Part shown: piece after piece, positions 48,474 through 58,333 of the stretch
Layout of the letters: each line of letters starts with the position of its first letter
Position numbering within the stretch: position 1 is the first letter of the stretch
Source: Stentor coeruleus
Taxonomy: Eukaryota > Ciliophora > Heterotrichea > Heterotrichida > Stentoridae
Length of the DNA: 64,000 nt
NCBI GenBank assembly: GCA_001970955.1
Contig: MPUH01000034.1
Location: 62,001-126,000, forward strand
Direction: 5' to 3'
The notes under the pieces: model-generated
Database searches by the model: none
Told to the model about the DNA's origin: nothing
The model's input: only the letters and a program-made list of their open reading frames with translations
Translations under genes and position numbers: made by a program

Positions 48474-49293
48474 ATATGAAAAGGATTTAGGTTAGGATTT
48501 TAGGATAATAAAAGATGATTTTTGCAGTGAAATTGTAGGAAAATATTGATGAATTGGTTGTGTAGATGAAATATTTAGATGGTGGAAGGAGGTTTTGGTT
48601 AGATGGTAAGGTAGGGATGTGGAGGTTTTAGTCGAAGATAATATTTTGAAAAAAATATATAGTTTTTTTGGTTTATTTTGGAATTTTAAGCTGGGTTTTT
48701 TTTTGATATTGAGGGTTTATTGTATAAGATAGGATGCTATGAAGGGTTTTAATTAAGAAATTTTAGATTTATTGCGAGGCAATTATTTAACTTTAGTAAG
48801 CTTGTATAAGACAAGTTTAAGAACTATTTTCATAATAATAACTCATTAGATGATTGCGTATAAATTATTTATATTGTGGATAGTGTTTCGAATGCGATAT
48901 CTACTAAAATATATGAATGCAATTATGATGCATAAATTAGCTTAAAAATGCAACTATGCATAAAATAAAAACCCTTCCATTATATGGGGAAATACCTATA
49001 AGTAATTATCAGACCAAACTCAAGATGCTAATTTTTCATAAAACATAAAAACACTCTAATTTTATATAAAAACATCATATCAATTCTCATTTTGAGCTGC
49101 ACATAAATTTTATAAACTCAAAATTTTCAAGACCATTTTCCTCATAAAATCCTACTGTTTATGATAATTCTCTTGCATAATTCATCAGTTCCTTTTATGT
49201 TTTATTCAAAACATGTACATTAATTTTCCGTTTTTTTTTAGTAATTTTTACATGCCATTGATAATCAGATTTTTTATAGTAATATAAATATAA
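48474..49293. other. Intergenic spacer
   Basis: About 820 bp. The first 300 bp are G-rich and almost C-free on the plus strand (16 G and 1 C in 48481-48540). The remainder is AT-rich, without coding-like frames or RNA-like blocks. Confidence 0.5.
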
Positions 49294-49578
49294 ATGTGCA
49301 ATAGCGAATTCAAAGTTATGTTATACTGCTGTATGTATGAAGATTGTGGCAAAGAGTACTTAAGCAAGCAAAACCTTAAAAGGCATATCAATATCAGCCA
49401 TCTGCTTAAAAAGCAATCCAAATGTCCACTATGTGGCAAAGCATTTTTGAACTCAATAAATCTCAAAGAGCATTACCTGATCCACTCTAACTCAAAGCCA
49501 TATAGATGCTCGATTTGTAATCTTCGTTTTAGACACAAATCAAAGCTAGGTTCTCATAAAAGACTTCACAACTTATAA
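49294..49578 (+). CDS. Small three-finger C2H2 zinc-finger protein (94 aa)
   Basis: Nearly the whole 94-residue protein consists of three C2H2 fingers: CMYEDCGKEY...NLKRHINISH, CPLCGKAFLNSINLKEHYLIH and CSICNLRFRHKSKLGSHKRLH, joined by linkers like SNSKPYR that resemble the TGEKPY linker. All Cys and His ligands are present. Such tandem fingers bind DNA or RNA, so a small transcription factor or RNA-binding protein is likely; the target cannot be read. Very little lies outside the fingers, so it might be part of a longer gene, but stops bound it on both sides. It sits in otherwise gene-poor DNA. Confidence 0.8.
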   Translation: MCNSEFKVMLYCCMYEDCGKEYLSKQNLKRHINISHLLKKQSKCPLCGKAFLNSINLKEHYLIHSNSKPYRCSICNLRFRHKSKLGSHKRLHNL

Positions 49579-50557
49579 TTTTTATCAATTTTTTTAAGTA
49601 AATGATTTCCACTATGCAAATTAATGCTTGGAACTAAAATTCCACAAAGAGCCCAAAATCTTTTTACCTTTGTAATTTTAAGATTTTTCGATCTGTGAGT
49701 AATATGCTTATGGTAATTTATATTTTATGATCTGGCTTGTGTACAGAAGCAACCATTTTGTTATTGGTCACCTTAACTATATCAACTTTTTAGTCAATAC
49801 TGATATAAAAAACTTACTTCATGTGGATGAATGATTTAATTCATCAACCCATATAAATAAAATACTTAAACCTTTCGCCATATAACTTTTAATCGCTTTT
49901 ACTGCAACTGTTCTGCAAAGCTTAGGTTTTCAAAACAACAAAAGTTTATGTAGGATTTTAAGTTATATATAAGAGATCTATAAGCATTCAAAGATATTAA
50001 AGGAATAACTTAAGGTTGAAGTATAAGCGAGATAAAGTTATCATGATTGACGAAAGACAAAGTTTACGGATGAATATTAGAAAGTGTTTTATTTTGTAGT
50101 TTTGATACTAGATATAATTTACTAGAGTAATGTTGTTTAATTATCTGGAGACAAAAGGTTTTCAAGGGTTATACATTTTTATATTTATGTAAAAAATTAG
50201 GCTTGAAAATATGCTAAGACGTTTTTTGTGGGAAAATGTCAACCCAGGCACTGAAATATGGAAGATGCATATGCTAAATTCCTATATGAAAGCCTACCTG
50301 TGAGATTTTCACATCAATATTGCATTATTCAGCACTTTTTACCGAACTGCCCTTTCTGGCTTTAATATAATATCTAGAAATAATCATATAAATTTTAGTA
50401 AATAGCAATAGAAATCTAGCACTTAGATATAGGTTTGTCTCTAATTTAAAGGGTTCTTTTACTTTAATAAACTAAGTTCTCTTATATGATAAAATCAAAA
50501 AATAGCCGAAACCTTAAATGGTTTTTTTCATATAGATTCAGTAATAATATAAAAATT
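49579..50557. other. Gene-poor region with a transposase-like relic
   Basis: About 980 bp. Two GC-richer patches are visible: 49720-49990 (see the separate relic entry) and about 50210-50370 (around gcccaggcac/ccgaactgccctttctggc, coding-like but broken on the minus strand). The remainder is plain AT-rich DNA. Confidence 0.4.
49720..49990 (-). pseudogene. Possible decayed DNA-transposon (Tc1/mariner or IS630-like) transposase
   Basis: Read on the minus strand, one frame gives KPKLCRTVAVKAIKSYMAKG then LSILFIWVDELNHSS, close to the 'kp....l...R...y...g..ilfiDE' block around the second catalytic Asp of Tc1/mariner-type transposases; TKWLLLYTSQIIKY follows after stops. The frame is broken several times. 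No terminal inverted repeats were found. The call rests on this one block, so it is tentative. Confidence 0.28.
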
Positions 50558-50833
50558 TCACTCTAAAGCCAAAAATTTTCCTTTTGGTACTATTATGATG
50601 CATATAGGAAAGTTTTTTTCTATTTTAGGTAGCTTTACAATTTGATTTTTATTCAAAATGTTATAGGGAATATAATTTCCCATAATATGTGGGTTTTGTT
50701 TTAACATTTTAATGTCCATATGAGATTTCGATATTTTCAAAAAAAGTATTAGCATAATTGACTTAGGTTTGTTTACTAAAGATTTTAGATATATTTGAAT
50801 GTGATTTTGATGAATATTTTTATATGATTCCAT
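50558..50833 (-). CDS. Doubtful 91-aa ORF
   Basis: An open frame of 91 codons in gene-poor DNA, starting MESYKNIHQNHIQIYLKS and ending VPKGKFLALE. Composition is dominated by Lys, Ile, Asn and Leu as expected from AT-rich DNA, but it also has several His, Pro and Gly. No domain is recognised. It could be a small gene or a chance frame. Confidence 0.25.
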   Translation of the reverse strand: MESYKNIHQNHIQIYLKSLVNKPKSIMLILFLKISKSHMDIKMLKQNPHIMGNYIPYNILNKNQIVKLPKIEKNFPICIIIVPKGKFLALE

Positions 50834-51413
50834 ATTATTAATCAGAGCTAAAAGAAAATAATTTATAAGATGGTTGCTTTTATAGGATAGTTTGAGAGTT
50901 AATGTATATGCATATAGAATATATGAATTATAACTGAGTCATTAGGGATTTTTTTACTATCAAAATCATGCCTATTTACTTTCTCTTGTAATTTGTATTA
51001 TTTCTTCTAAAATTAGCAATATTGATTCGCTTATTTTAAAATTTGAGGGAATCATATAAATAAACAGTTATCTAATTGTATTGAATTAGTATTTTTATCT
51101 GAAGCTTGTTCTTTAGTATTTTCTAATAAAGGATATTCTTTAGTATTCTCTTATAATGTATATTTATAGAAAATCTATCTATTTTCATAGCTTAGTTCTA
51201 ATTTATCAATATAATAAGTATGCTTGTTCTAATGGATAATCACTAAATTGCTTAATTATCATTAGTAGTACCTGATTTTTTTATGAAAAATAAAGCAGGA
51301 TATATTATGGGTAGGACTTTATCTTGAAAAATCATGTATTTCATTCCAAGAGTGGCAAGGTTCCAAGCTAAATAGTTAGTTATATAATCTTTTATGTAAA
51401 ATTAATACACATA
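50834..51413. other. AT-rich spacer
   Basis: About 580 bp. A short imperfect direct repeat (ttctttagtatt, near 51112 and 51140) is present. No gene is seen. Confidence 0.45.
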
Positions 51414-52274
51414 TTATATTGAAAATATTAAAGTTGGACCCACGGTTGAAAAACCTTGAGAAGTTTTAATTTTGGAATAACTAGGTGGGCTCGATGATAA
51501 ATGTAAATCTTTTGAAGAGCCTTCTAATATATTTGACTTGCTTTTTCTATGTCGGTCTTGGAAATTTTTCATTTTAGATTCGAGTTTTTCTATGTAAGAA
51601 TACAATTCCATATGAGATTTTACAAGCAAGCTATATTTTTCTTCCGTGACTTTTTTTTGTTCATTGTTTACTATAATAAGGTCTTCAAATTCTTTGAATT
51701 TTTTTTTCGTGTTTATTAATTGTTCTTTACATTTCTGATATTTCCTTTTAACCTCAAGAAACTGCTGGGGCATCGTTTTACTTTTAAGCTCATCTATTTC
51801 GCCTATTTATTTCTTACTTTGAAGTTTAGACATTTTTTCCTGATAATCTTTTTTCAAATCATCAATTTCACTTTGATATACCTCAACAGTAAACAAATTA
51901 TTGTTTCCCTGAGATTTTTCAAGTTGTTTTATCTCAGATTTCAATGCTTTAATTTCACCACGGGCTTTTTTAAGAGTTTCTTCAGAGTTTGAGTAAAGAT
52001 TCTCCAAGCTTGTGTATTTCACTAACAGTTCGCTTTGATGAATTTCGTCTTCGTTTTTATTAGAAGTATTGTTACGTCTGCTTTCATCCTGTATATGTTT
52101 TATGATTTTTTCTGAAATGTCAATCACTGTTTTTAGTTGCATTTCACGCAATAAAAGCTGTTCTCGGGTTTCTTTAAGGGAAAGTGAGTTGATTGATGTG
52201 GAAGATTCTAAGATTTCTTGCTTCATTGAATCATATGTACGGAAAATTTGGCTTATGTCTATACTGAAGCTCAT
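51414..52274 (-). CDS. Coiled-coil protein (281 aa), one 15-nt intron
   Basis: Two minus-strand exons, 52274-51818 and 51802-51414, joined by removal of a 15-nt intron (phase 1). The join gives ...KMSKLQ|SEIDELKSKTMPQQF..., one continuous heptad pattern, which supports splicing. Most of the protein is coiled coil (EETLKKARGEIKALKSEIKQ; MELYSYIEKLESKMKNFQDR) with a Ser-rich, probably flexible C-terminus (SSSPPSYSKIKTSQGF). No family is recognised. In the unspliced reading it appears as two separate ORFs, which would be wrong. Likely a cytoskeletal or cortical component. Confidence 0.75.
51803..51817 (-). other. 15-nt intron (gtaagaaataaatag)
   Basis: Phase 1 on the minus strand; retention gives an in-frame TAA. 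A lies at position 10. Confidence 0.9.
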
Positions 52275-52610
52275 TGTTTTTTATTAGTATGCGATATTGT
52301 AATAAGTTTTATTGCATATGAATAGATAAAAAGGTTTATGAAAATATAAATGCAGAGATTTGTTTGATTATGGGTTTTGTAAAATTTTAACCTTGGACTT
52401 GGTTAGTAAATCCCTTAGCTTATAATTATCAACCTCTTTTGTATTTATTTCTAATCTGCTTTCTTCTAGTTTTTTAAATCACCAATAAATGTTGTTATTC
52501 NGATTTTTTTAGGTTTTATTAATAGTTTGAAATCCCTTAGCTTATAATTATCAACCTCTTTTGTATTTATTTCTAATCTGCTTTCTTCTAGTTTTTTAAA
52601 TCACCAATAA
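52275..52610. other. Divergent intergenic region disturbed by an assembly join
   Basis: About 340 bp between the coiled-coil gene and the receptor gene, containing a duplicated block (52408-52500 and 52530-52622) around N at 52501. The real gap is shorter, by roughly 120 bp. Confidence 0.6.
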
Positions 52611-52622
52611 ATGTTGTTATTC
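52408..52622. other. Assembly join: repeat around N (52501) before the receptor gene
   Basis: The block ending ttgttattc before N recurs about 122 nt later (52530-52622). Lies in the receptor gene's 5' flank. Confidence 0.85.
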
Positions 52623-52818
52623 ATACTTACTTTTTATATCACCCATGCAGTTCTTCAAATTTCTATCGGAGCTTTAGTCACTGATTATACTAGTACAAGC
52701 CTACTNTTTTTAAATCACCAATAAATGTTGTTATTCATACTTACTTTTTATATCACCCATGCAGTTCTTCAAATTTCTATCGGAGCTTTAGTCACTGATT
52801 ATACTAGTACAAGCCTAC
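52594..52818. other. Assembly join: repeat around N (52706) at the receptor start
   Basis: Block 52594-52705 recurs at 52707-52818 and contains the ATG and signal-peptide codons of the receptor gene, so the gene seems to have two starts (52611 and 52725). Only one is real. Confidence 0.9.
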
Positions 52819-55800
52819 TTCTAGAAGTTTTTTCATCTCTTCAAGGAGCCATAGATTCAGCTGAGCTCCAAGCAAATGCAGAAGTCCAGACTAATTTGAT
52901 AATAGAATACCTTCCTGTACTTCCAAATGCAGACTATTGGTTCATACCTGAATCTTTTGCTTATAATCAAATAAAAATCCTCATAGACCTAACTGGGCAT
53001 ATTGAATTTTCCCAGTTCATAGCAAGCCAAGCTGTTTTATACAATTTTCTTCATATAGTGGATAACCGTCCTCTTGCAACAATGCTTGGAGAAATTCCAG
53101 GAAGTAACACTTTATATACTTATCCTTGCTCAAAAAATGAAGCTGAAGCTTTGTATACTTTAGTTAAGCATTTTGGATGGAAGAATATTGGGCTTATATA
53201 TGATGATTCAATAAGCAATTATCATATGGCTAATTATTTCAAGAACTTTTTTGGGTCAACTGATTGGATTAAAGAAGAAATTCAATTCGATGAAGACTAT
53301 ATTAAACACCCTGAGATTTTAAAAGACCGACTTTTAAGTACTACTGCTAATTCTCAAGCTAAAATTATGGTTGTGATGACAAATCCTGTCCTTGCATCAT
53401 CATTACTTAAAGCTGCAGATCAAGCAGGCTTAGGTTTTTCAGGTTACGCTTGGATACTAAACAGTGATGCAATGGAAAACCTTAGCCAAACTCTGTATAA
53501 TTCTAATACAGCTACCCCTATAGAGCATCTAGGTGTATCTATAACTGGGGTTATTGGACTACAAGCTGATTTTTCAGCTTTATCAACTAAAGACACTTTT
53601 GAAGGATTAACTTCTGTACTAGCTTTAGCTTTCACAGGTATAAGCCAACTTGAATACCCATATGGAACTTCAATTATCAATTACATAAAAACTCATCCTA
53701 ATGAAAGGGGACTACCTGAGATATATTTCACTTCAATCAGAACAAGAAAACTCACTTATCATATTTATAATATCGTTAAATACTCAATGGTTCAAGTTGG
53801 TTACTATAATCTTATTACTAAAGCTATAGAACTTTTCAATAATGCAACAATAATCTGGCCTGGCAGTGAAACTTTCCCTCCTGATAGTAAAACCCTTCCT
53901 TTAAAACTAGTCTTCCTAGTTCCTAGCTCTTCAGACCCACAAAGCAAATATATTAAAAATGGTTTAGAACTAGCTGTGAGCCAAATCAACGCAGATTCAA
54001 CATTTTCAACATATTTTCAACTACTACCTATATACCAAGAGCCATTCCCTCCAATACATTCTATAATAGAATACAATATAAAAGTCTTAGAATCTTATAA
54101 CGTTATTGGCTATATCGGTCCTTCATCAGCAGATATAGGGTTATTATATGCAAAATCTTTATCTTCAGATATCGAAATCAAACCTCTTGTCTCATATGGA
54201 ATATCTGAAAGTTCACTTAGTAATACATTATCTTACCCATGCTTCTTAAGGACAATTATGCATGATGGATATCAAGCTTCAGCTGTGATCATGTTTTTAG
54301 TATATATCGATAGGTCGAAAATTGCACTTTTATATACAGAAGACTCAGCTGGAAAAATTATGTATGATACTTTTATAAGTATATCTAAAACTATGAGTAC
54401 AGATATAGCTAATGATGAGGATAAACGTAGAATTAGGGTTTTATTGAATGAAGATGGAAGCATAAGTTCTACAACTAAAGACGATATTCATGTTGCACTT
54501 AAGGATGTTGTTAGAAAAAAGTTAAAAATCATTGTTTTTCTAGGGAATAAAATTGTGTCTGCAGAACTGGCTAAGCAAATATATGAAAGAGAACTTCATG
54601 GGGATGATTATGCGCTTATTGGGTCGATATGGCTTGATGATACTGTTTGGGAGTATATTGATAATTTTTATAGTGGATGGAAAGATGAGATTTTTAATGT
54701 ACTGGATGGAGCGATAACTTTAGCACAAAGTGGGGTTAAAGGCACAATTGGACAGAAGTTTGCTGAGGATTTTTTAGATGAATATGATATGAATTATACA
54801 ACTGAAGCTTTGTTAGCATATGACACTGTGTATTTGTATGCGAAAACTTTGAAAAGTATGATAGAGAATAGTCAGAATGTGCATAATGGACAAGAATTAT
54901 TGAATGCCTTAAGACGTACTGATTTTTTGGGGGCTAGTGGTAAAGTTGTTTTTCAAGCTGATACTAATGATAGGAGCTCTTATGGATATAAGGTTGTAAA
55001 TTTACGTAAAAATGGCCAATTTGTCACAATTTTTACTTTTAATCCACAAGATGTGATACTTTTTTCACAAGAACCTGGAAGTCAGCTTTTGTGGCATAAC
55101 GGAATATTAAGTACCCCTCATGACAGCTGGAATACAACTTTTGATTGCCCTTTTGCTGAGCATATGCAAAAAATTTCGACTAAAGGAGTAATCATCATCA
55201 TCTCAATAGGTTTTTTTCTCTTTGTCTTAACGCTTTTTCTAAGCTTGTTCTCTTACAAAAAATGGAGACAAATCAAAATCATAAAAATCACCAAGCCTGT
55301 TATCAGAAGTGTTAAAGACACACTAGTAGAAGTTCAAATAGCAGTTGAATTTTTCCAATTCATGGCAATTGCCCCAACATTTAAATCATTAGAAATAGTT
55401 GTTCAAAGCGCATCAAATATATTTATGCTAGATATCCTAAAAGTAGCCCAATCTCAAAAACAAAGTTATTGGATTTTACTTATAGTTGTATGCACAATAT
55501 GCTTTTTCTGGTTTGTCTTTGTAGCAATAATTTCAACCAACATTGAGCATTATGTTAAAAAAATCCCTTATTGCCAAAGAATTATTGGGATACTAAACAA
55601 CACTTATTTACCTTTTTTCGGTAATACAATGTTCTTACCATTTACTGCTTTAATGCTTGATGCATTTATTTGTGATCATTCAGCTCAAGGTCATGACTTT
55701 GTTTGGAGAGATTGTTATATGCAATGTTGGGGAAATGATCATATACCTTATATAATCCTTTCATCTTTTGCTATTATAGTTTATGAACCTGTTGCTGTAT

Positions 55801-56411
55801 TTATAAGACCTTTATGGCAGCAAGCTAGTACTGGACTTAATCTAAAAATCCGGCCTTTTTTCTTGCTTTTCAAAACCTGTATGCAAATATTGCTTATTGC
55901 GTTTGGGAAATCATTACAAGGCATATCTCCTTTAGCTCATGGTGTAGTTTTTACTGTACTTTTTATAACTTTTGTTGCTGTTACGATTAAGGTTAAACCT
56001 TTTAATTATAATCGCTGCAACCTTTGGGAAATCAGCTCACTTATTGCTATAACTTATATGTCAATACTTGCTACTATATCATATAATGCTAGTCCTGAAA
56101 GCATTGCTTGGTTTATTGCCCTTATTGTTGGTTGGCTTATTATTATTGCTATAACTATGTTTATTCAAAGGAAATATATGCCTGATTTACTTGTATCACC
56201 TAATAGGAAAAAGACTAGGAGGAGTTTAAAAGATGTGTTTAGTAAAGGTAAAGTGGAAAATTATAATGAAGAAGCTACTCCTGGGATTGTAACAGCAAAA
56301 GAACCTACGGTGGTTTATGAAAAAAATGAGGAAAGCCCAAGTTGTCTTAGAGATGATAAGTCTTTTTCTGTAGATGTTAGAGAAGTTGATGAAAATTATA
56401 ATGCCAATTAG
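52725..56411 (+). CDS. Large receptor with two Venus-flytrap (type-1 periplasmic-binding) modules and a multi-pass membrane domain
   Basis: A 1228-residue protein. The N-terminus (MLLFILTFYITHAVLQISIG) is a signal peptide. Residues about 18-300 and 380-775 each read as an ANF-receptor/periplasmic-binding module: LVKHFGWKNIGLIYDD and FKNFFG in the first, LVFLVPSSSDPQSKYIKNGLELAVSQIN, VIGYIGPSSADIGLLYAK and YTEDSAGKIMYDTF in the second, ending GKVVFQADTNDRSSYGYKVVN. About residues 815-1165 have roughly seven to eight hydrophobic segments (GVIIIISIGFFLFVL, WILLIVVCTICFFWFVFVA and others). The tail is charged. This recalls class-C GPCRs and other flytrap receptors but with two ligand modules. The start is duplicated in the assembly (52611 and 52725). 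Confidence 0.82.
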   Translation: MLLFILTFYITHAVLQISIGALVTDYTSTSLLLEVFSSLQGAIDSAELQANAEVQTNLIIEYLPVLPNADYWFIPESFAYNQIKILIDLTGHIEFSQFIASQAVLYNFLHIVDNRPLATMLGEIPGSNTLYTYPCSKNEAEALYTLVKHFGWKNIGLIYDDSISNYHMANYFKNFFGSTDWIKEEIQFDEDYIKHPEILKDRLLSTTANSQAKIMVVMTNPVLASSLLKAADQAGLGFSGYAWILNSDAMENLSQTLYNSNTATPIEHLGVSITGVIGLQADFSALSTKDTFEGLTSVLALAFTGISQLEYPYGTSIINYIKTHPNERGLPEIYFTSIRTRKLTYHIYNIVKYSMVQVGYYNLITKAIELFNNATIIWPGSETFPPDSKTLPLKLVFLVPSSSDPQSKYIKNGLELAVSQINADSTFSTYFQLLPIYQEPFPPIHSIIEYNIKVLESYNVIGYIGPSSADIGLLYAKSLSSDIEIKPLVSYGISESSLSNTLSYPCFLRTIMHDGYQASAVIMFLVYIDRSKIALLYTEDSAGKIMYDTFISISKTMSTDIANDEDKRRIRVLLNEDGSISSTTKDDIHVALKDVVRKKLKIIVFLGNKIVSAELAKQIYERELHGDDYALIGSIWLDDTVWEYIDNFYSGWKDEIFNVLDGAITLAQSGVKGTIGQKFAEDFLDEYDMNYTTEALLAYDTVYLYAKTLKSMIENSQNVHNGQELLNALRRTDFLGASGKVVFQADTNDRSSYGYKVVNLRKNGQFVTIFTFNPQDVILFSQEPGSQLLWHNGILSTPHDSWNTTFDCPFAEHMQKISTKGVIIIISIGFFLFVLTLFLSLFSYKKWRQIKIIKITKPVIRSVKDTLVEVQIAVEFFQFMAIAPTFKSLEIVVQSASNIFMLDILKVAQSQKQSYWILLIVVCTICFFWFVFVAIISTNIEHYVKKIPYCQRIIGILNNTYLPFFGNTMFLPFTALMLDAFICDHSAQGHDFVWRDCYMQCWGNDHIPYIILSSFAIIVYEPVAVFIRPLWQQASTGLNLKIRPFFLLFKTCMQILLIAFGKSLQGISPLAHGVVFTVLFITFVAVTIKVKPFNYNRCNLWEISSLIAITYMSILATISYNASPESIAWFIALIVGWLIIIAITMFIQRKYMPDLLVSPNRKKTRRSLKDVFSKGKVENYNEEATPGIVTAKEPTVVYEKNEESPSCLRDDKSFSVDVREVDENYNAN

Positions 56412-56499
56412 GAGTAGAAATAGAGTTTAGAGGTTTTAAGATAAAATTTATGAGATTTTGGGAGGTTAGAATTTTGAATATGATTCCAACGATAATTAA

Positions 56500-57255
56500 A
56501 TGTTAGAAGAGATTCCATTGATTATTGCAGATAATGAAGTATATTTAGATTCGATTGAAAAAGATGATGATGAAATTGATGATTTAAATTACACTGAATT
56601 TGTTCCAGGCGCAAGGTGGATGTACTCCGACTTTCGATCTTCAAATTTTACAAAGCTTAAAATCCTAAATGCATTACTTTATTCTTCTGAGCTGATTGCT
56701 TTGCTTTACAACTACCACATACATATTAATGAAATGCATGTATTTTTTTCTAGTCTCGGAATTTTTAACTGCATTTTACTATTCTCAAAAAACACTCAAT
56801 GCCAAGAACTTGCTGTAAAATGCTTAAGTTACTCTTATCTATCCCTTTATATTTTTGTAGTATTTTACTACATGGATATAGGAATTCATTCAATTGGGGA
56901 TAGTATTTTTTTGTTTTTAGCTTCTGGGTATTTTTTCAAAAGCATTAATATATCTAAAAGCAACAACATTATAAGCACACTCTTAATAAAAGTTGTTATA
57001 TTCAGATTAACTACTATATATGCTATAGTATTTTCTGATATAATAATTTACTCATATGATATCCTTGATATAAATGACCCAAAATATGGTATTATCATAA
57101 CCTTGATTTTTCTGCTTGCTCATCAAAGTTCAAAATTAAGCATTTGCTGCTCATTTTCTTATTTGCACATATACTTTTTTAATGCAAACCCTTATATTTA
57201 TCCTATGCTCATATCTAGTCTAATTATAAGCATTCTATTAATAATTTTTACTTAA
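56500..57255 (+). CDS. Multi-pass membrane protein (251 aa), unknown function
   Basis: After an acidic N-terminus (LDSIEKDDDEIDDLNYTEF) there are about six or seven hydrophobic segments: around LNALLYSSELIALLYNY, VFFSSLGIFNCILLF, YSYLSLYIFVVFYYM, SIFLFLASGYFF, LLIKVVIFRLTTIYAIVF, IIITLIFLLAHQ and YPMLISSLIISILLIIF. The pattern has no charged catalytic motif. A small membrane protein of this size could be a channel-like or lipid-related protein, but nothing specific is seen. It starts 88 bp after the receptor gene on the same strand. Its stop codon lies at the edge of an imperfect tandem duplication. Confidence 0.65.
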   Translation: MLEEIPLIIADNEVYLDSIEKDDDEIDDLNYTEFVPGARWMYSDFRSSNFTKLKILNALLYSSELIALLYNYHIHINEMHVFFSSLGIFNCILLFSKNTQCQELAVKCLSYSYLSLYIFVVFYYMDIGIHSIGDSIFLFLASGYFFKSINISKSNNIISTLLIKVVIFRLTTIYAIVFSDIIIYSYDILDINDPKYGIIITLIFLLAHQSSKLSICCSFSYLHIYFFNANPYIYPMLISSLIISILLIIFT

Positions 57256-57378
57256 TCATTCCTTCTATCTAAAAGTTAACAGCTTTAAAAAATCCAGCCA
57301 TATTTAACGAAATGTTTAATCATTCTTCTATCTAAAAGTTAACAGCTTTAAAAAATCCAGCCATATTTAACGAAATGT
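57252..57378. repeat. 63-64 bp imperfect tandem duplication between two genes
   Basis: The copies begin at 57252 (ttaatcattccttctatct) and 57316, and differ by one base of length. The first copy holds the stop of the membrane-protein gene; the second ends with the ATG (57375) of the next gene. The first copy's own ATG (57312) opens a 7-codon reading frame that stops at once. Confidence 0.8.
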
Positions 57379-58142
57379 TTAAACGATTAGCTCCAGTAAT
57401 CGAACTGCCAGAAAGCCGCAGCGATTCCACATCCCCCATCCACAAGCGTTCACAAACAACGCACAAACCATGTATTCCAACATCTCCTGCAGATGCAAGT
57501 TCTCAAGTTTGGATGATAATCCAGTCTAGAAGGAACCTTGATAAAAAAATACGGGAAATCCAAAGAAAATCAAAAGGAAGCAGGGAAAAAAATAGACCAA
57601 GCCCAGGAACAACATTAGAAAGTCCCTGCAACAAAAGCGTGAAAGAATTCTATGACAGTAAAAACAACTCTTTTACTCTAGATAAGAAAAGGAATGAACT
57701 TCAAAATATGAACAGGCTCAAAAAAGAACGCAACAAAGAAATCAAAGATAAAATCACTGAAAAAGCTTTAAAAGCAAGAAATGATGTTAAGCAGCAGTCA
57801 CTTTTGGACTTAGAGTATATAAAAAAACGTGAGGAAATCATTTTTCAACAGAAAAAAGATAAGGTCAATAGCATAAAAAGTAGCATAAATAGTGCTAGGC
57901 ACAAACGTGCAATTAGCAATAAAGCCTTACGAGAAATCAGTAGCACAGATTACCAAAGCAAACTTAAAAAAATTGCAGAGTTCAATAAAATCGCCGAAAG
58001 TTCGCTAAAAATACTAGAACAAAAACAAGAACTGATTCTAGAACGTATTAACAGCTGTTCTGAATTCAAAGAAAACATATCTCGAACTATGCCAGAAAGG
58101 TCATATTCATCTATATTATCCCCAGGAAGGAGTAAATTTTAA
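57375..58142 (+). CDS. Coiled-coil, basic protein (255 aa)
   Basis: A 255-residue Lys/Arg/Glu-rich protein. About 45 N-terminal residues are Ser/Pro-rich (ESRSDSTSPIHKRSQTTHKP), then most of the chain is helical with heptads (QNMNRLKKERNKEIKDKITE; DLEYIKKREEIIFQQKKD) and the end is SPGRSKF. No domain is recognised. The profile fits a microtubule- or cortex-associated protein, a class that is plentiful in ciliates. The ATG at 57375 is in the second copy of a tandem duplication; the ATG in the first copy cannot serve as start because its frame stops after seven codons. Confidence 0.65.
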   Translation: MFKRLAPVIELPESRSDSTSPIHKRSQTTHKPCIPTSPADASSQVWMIIQSRRNLDKKIREIQRKSKGSREKNRPSPGTTLESPCNKSVKEFYDSKNNSFTLDKKRNELQNMNRLKKERNKEIKDKITEKALKARNDVKQQSLLDLEYIKKREEIIFQQKKDKVNSIKSSINSARHKRAISNKALREISSTDYQSKLKKIAEFNKIAESSLKILEQKQELILERINSCSEFKENISRTMPERSYSSILSPGRSKF

Positions 58143-58333
58143 TATAAATATTTTGAAAAGCTTCCAACTCTTATAGCAAAATATCTTTTCCTCTGAAGTT
58201 AAAATATATGATAATTTTATGTTATGGTTATAGTAACTAAACTACAAAGTCTCATATAAAAAATACTTAATGTTCTTTTATGTGAATCCATTATGAATTC
58301 TTATTTCAAACCATTTTAAATAAATCATCACTA

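Noticed and set aside
50210-50370. GC-richer patch considered as a small RNA gene
   Set aside because: No stable stem pattern or known snRNA/SRP motif could be recognised; more like broken coding sequence.
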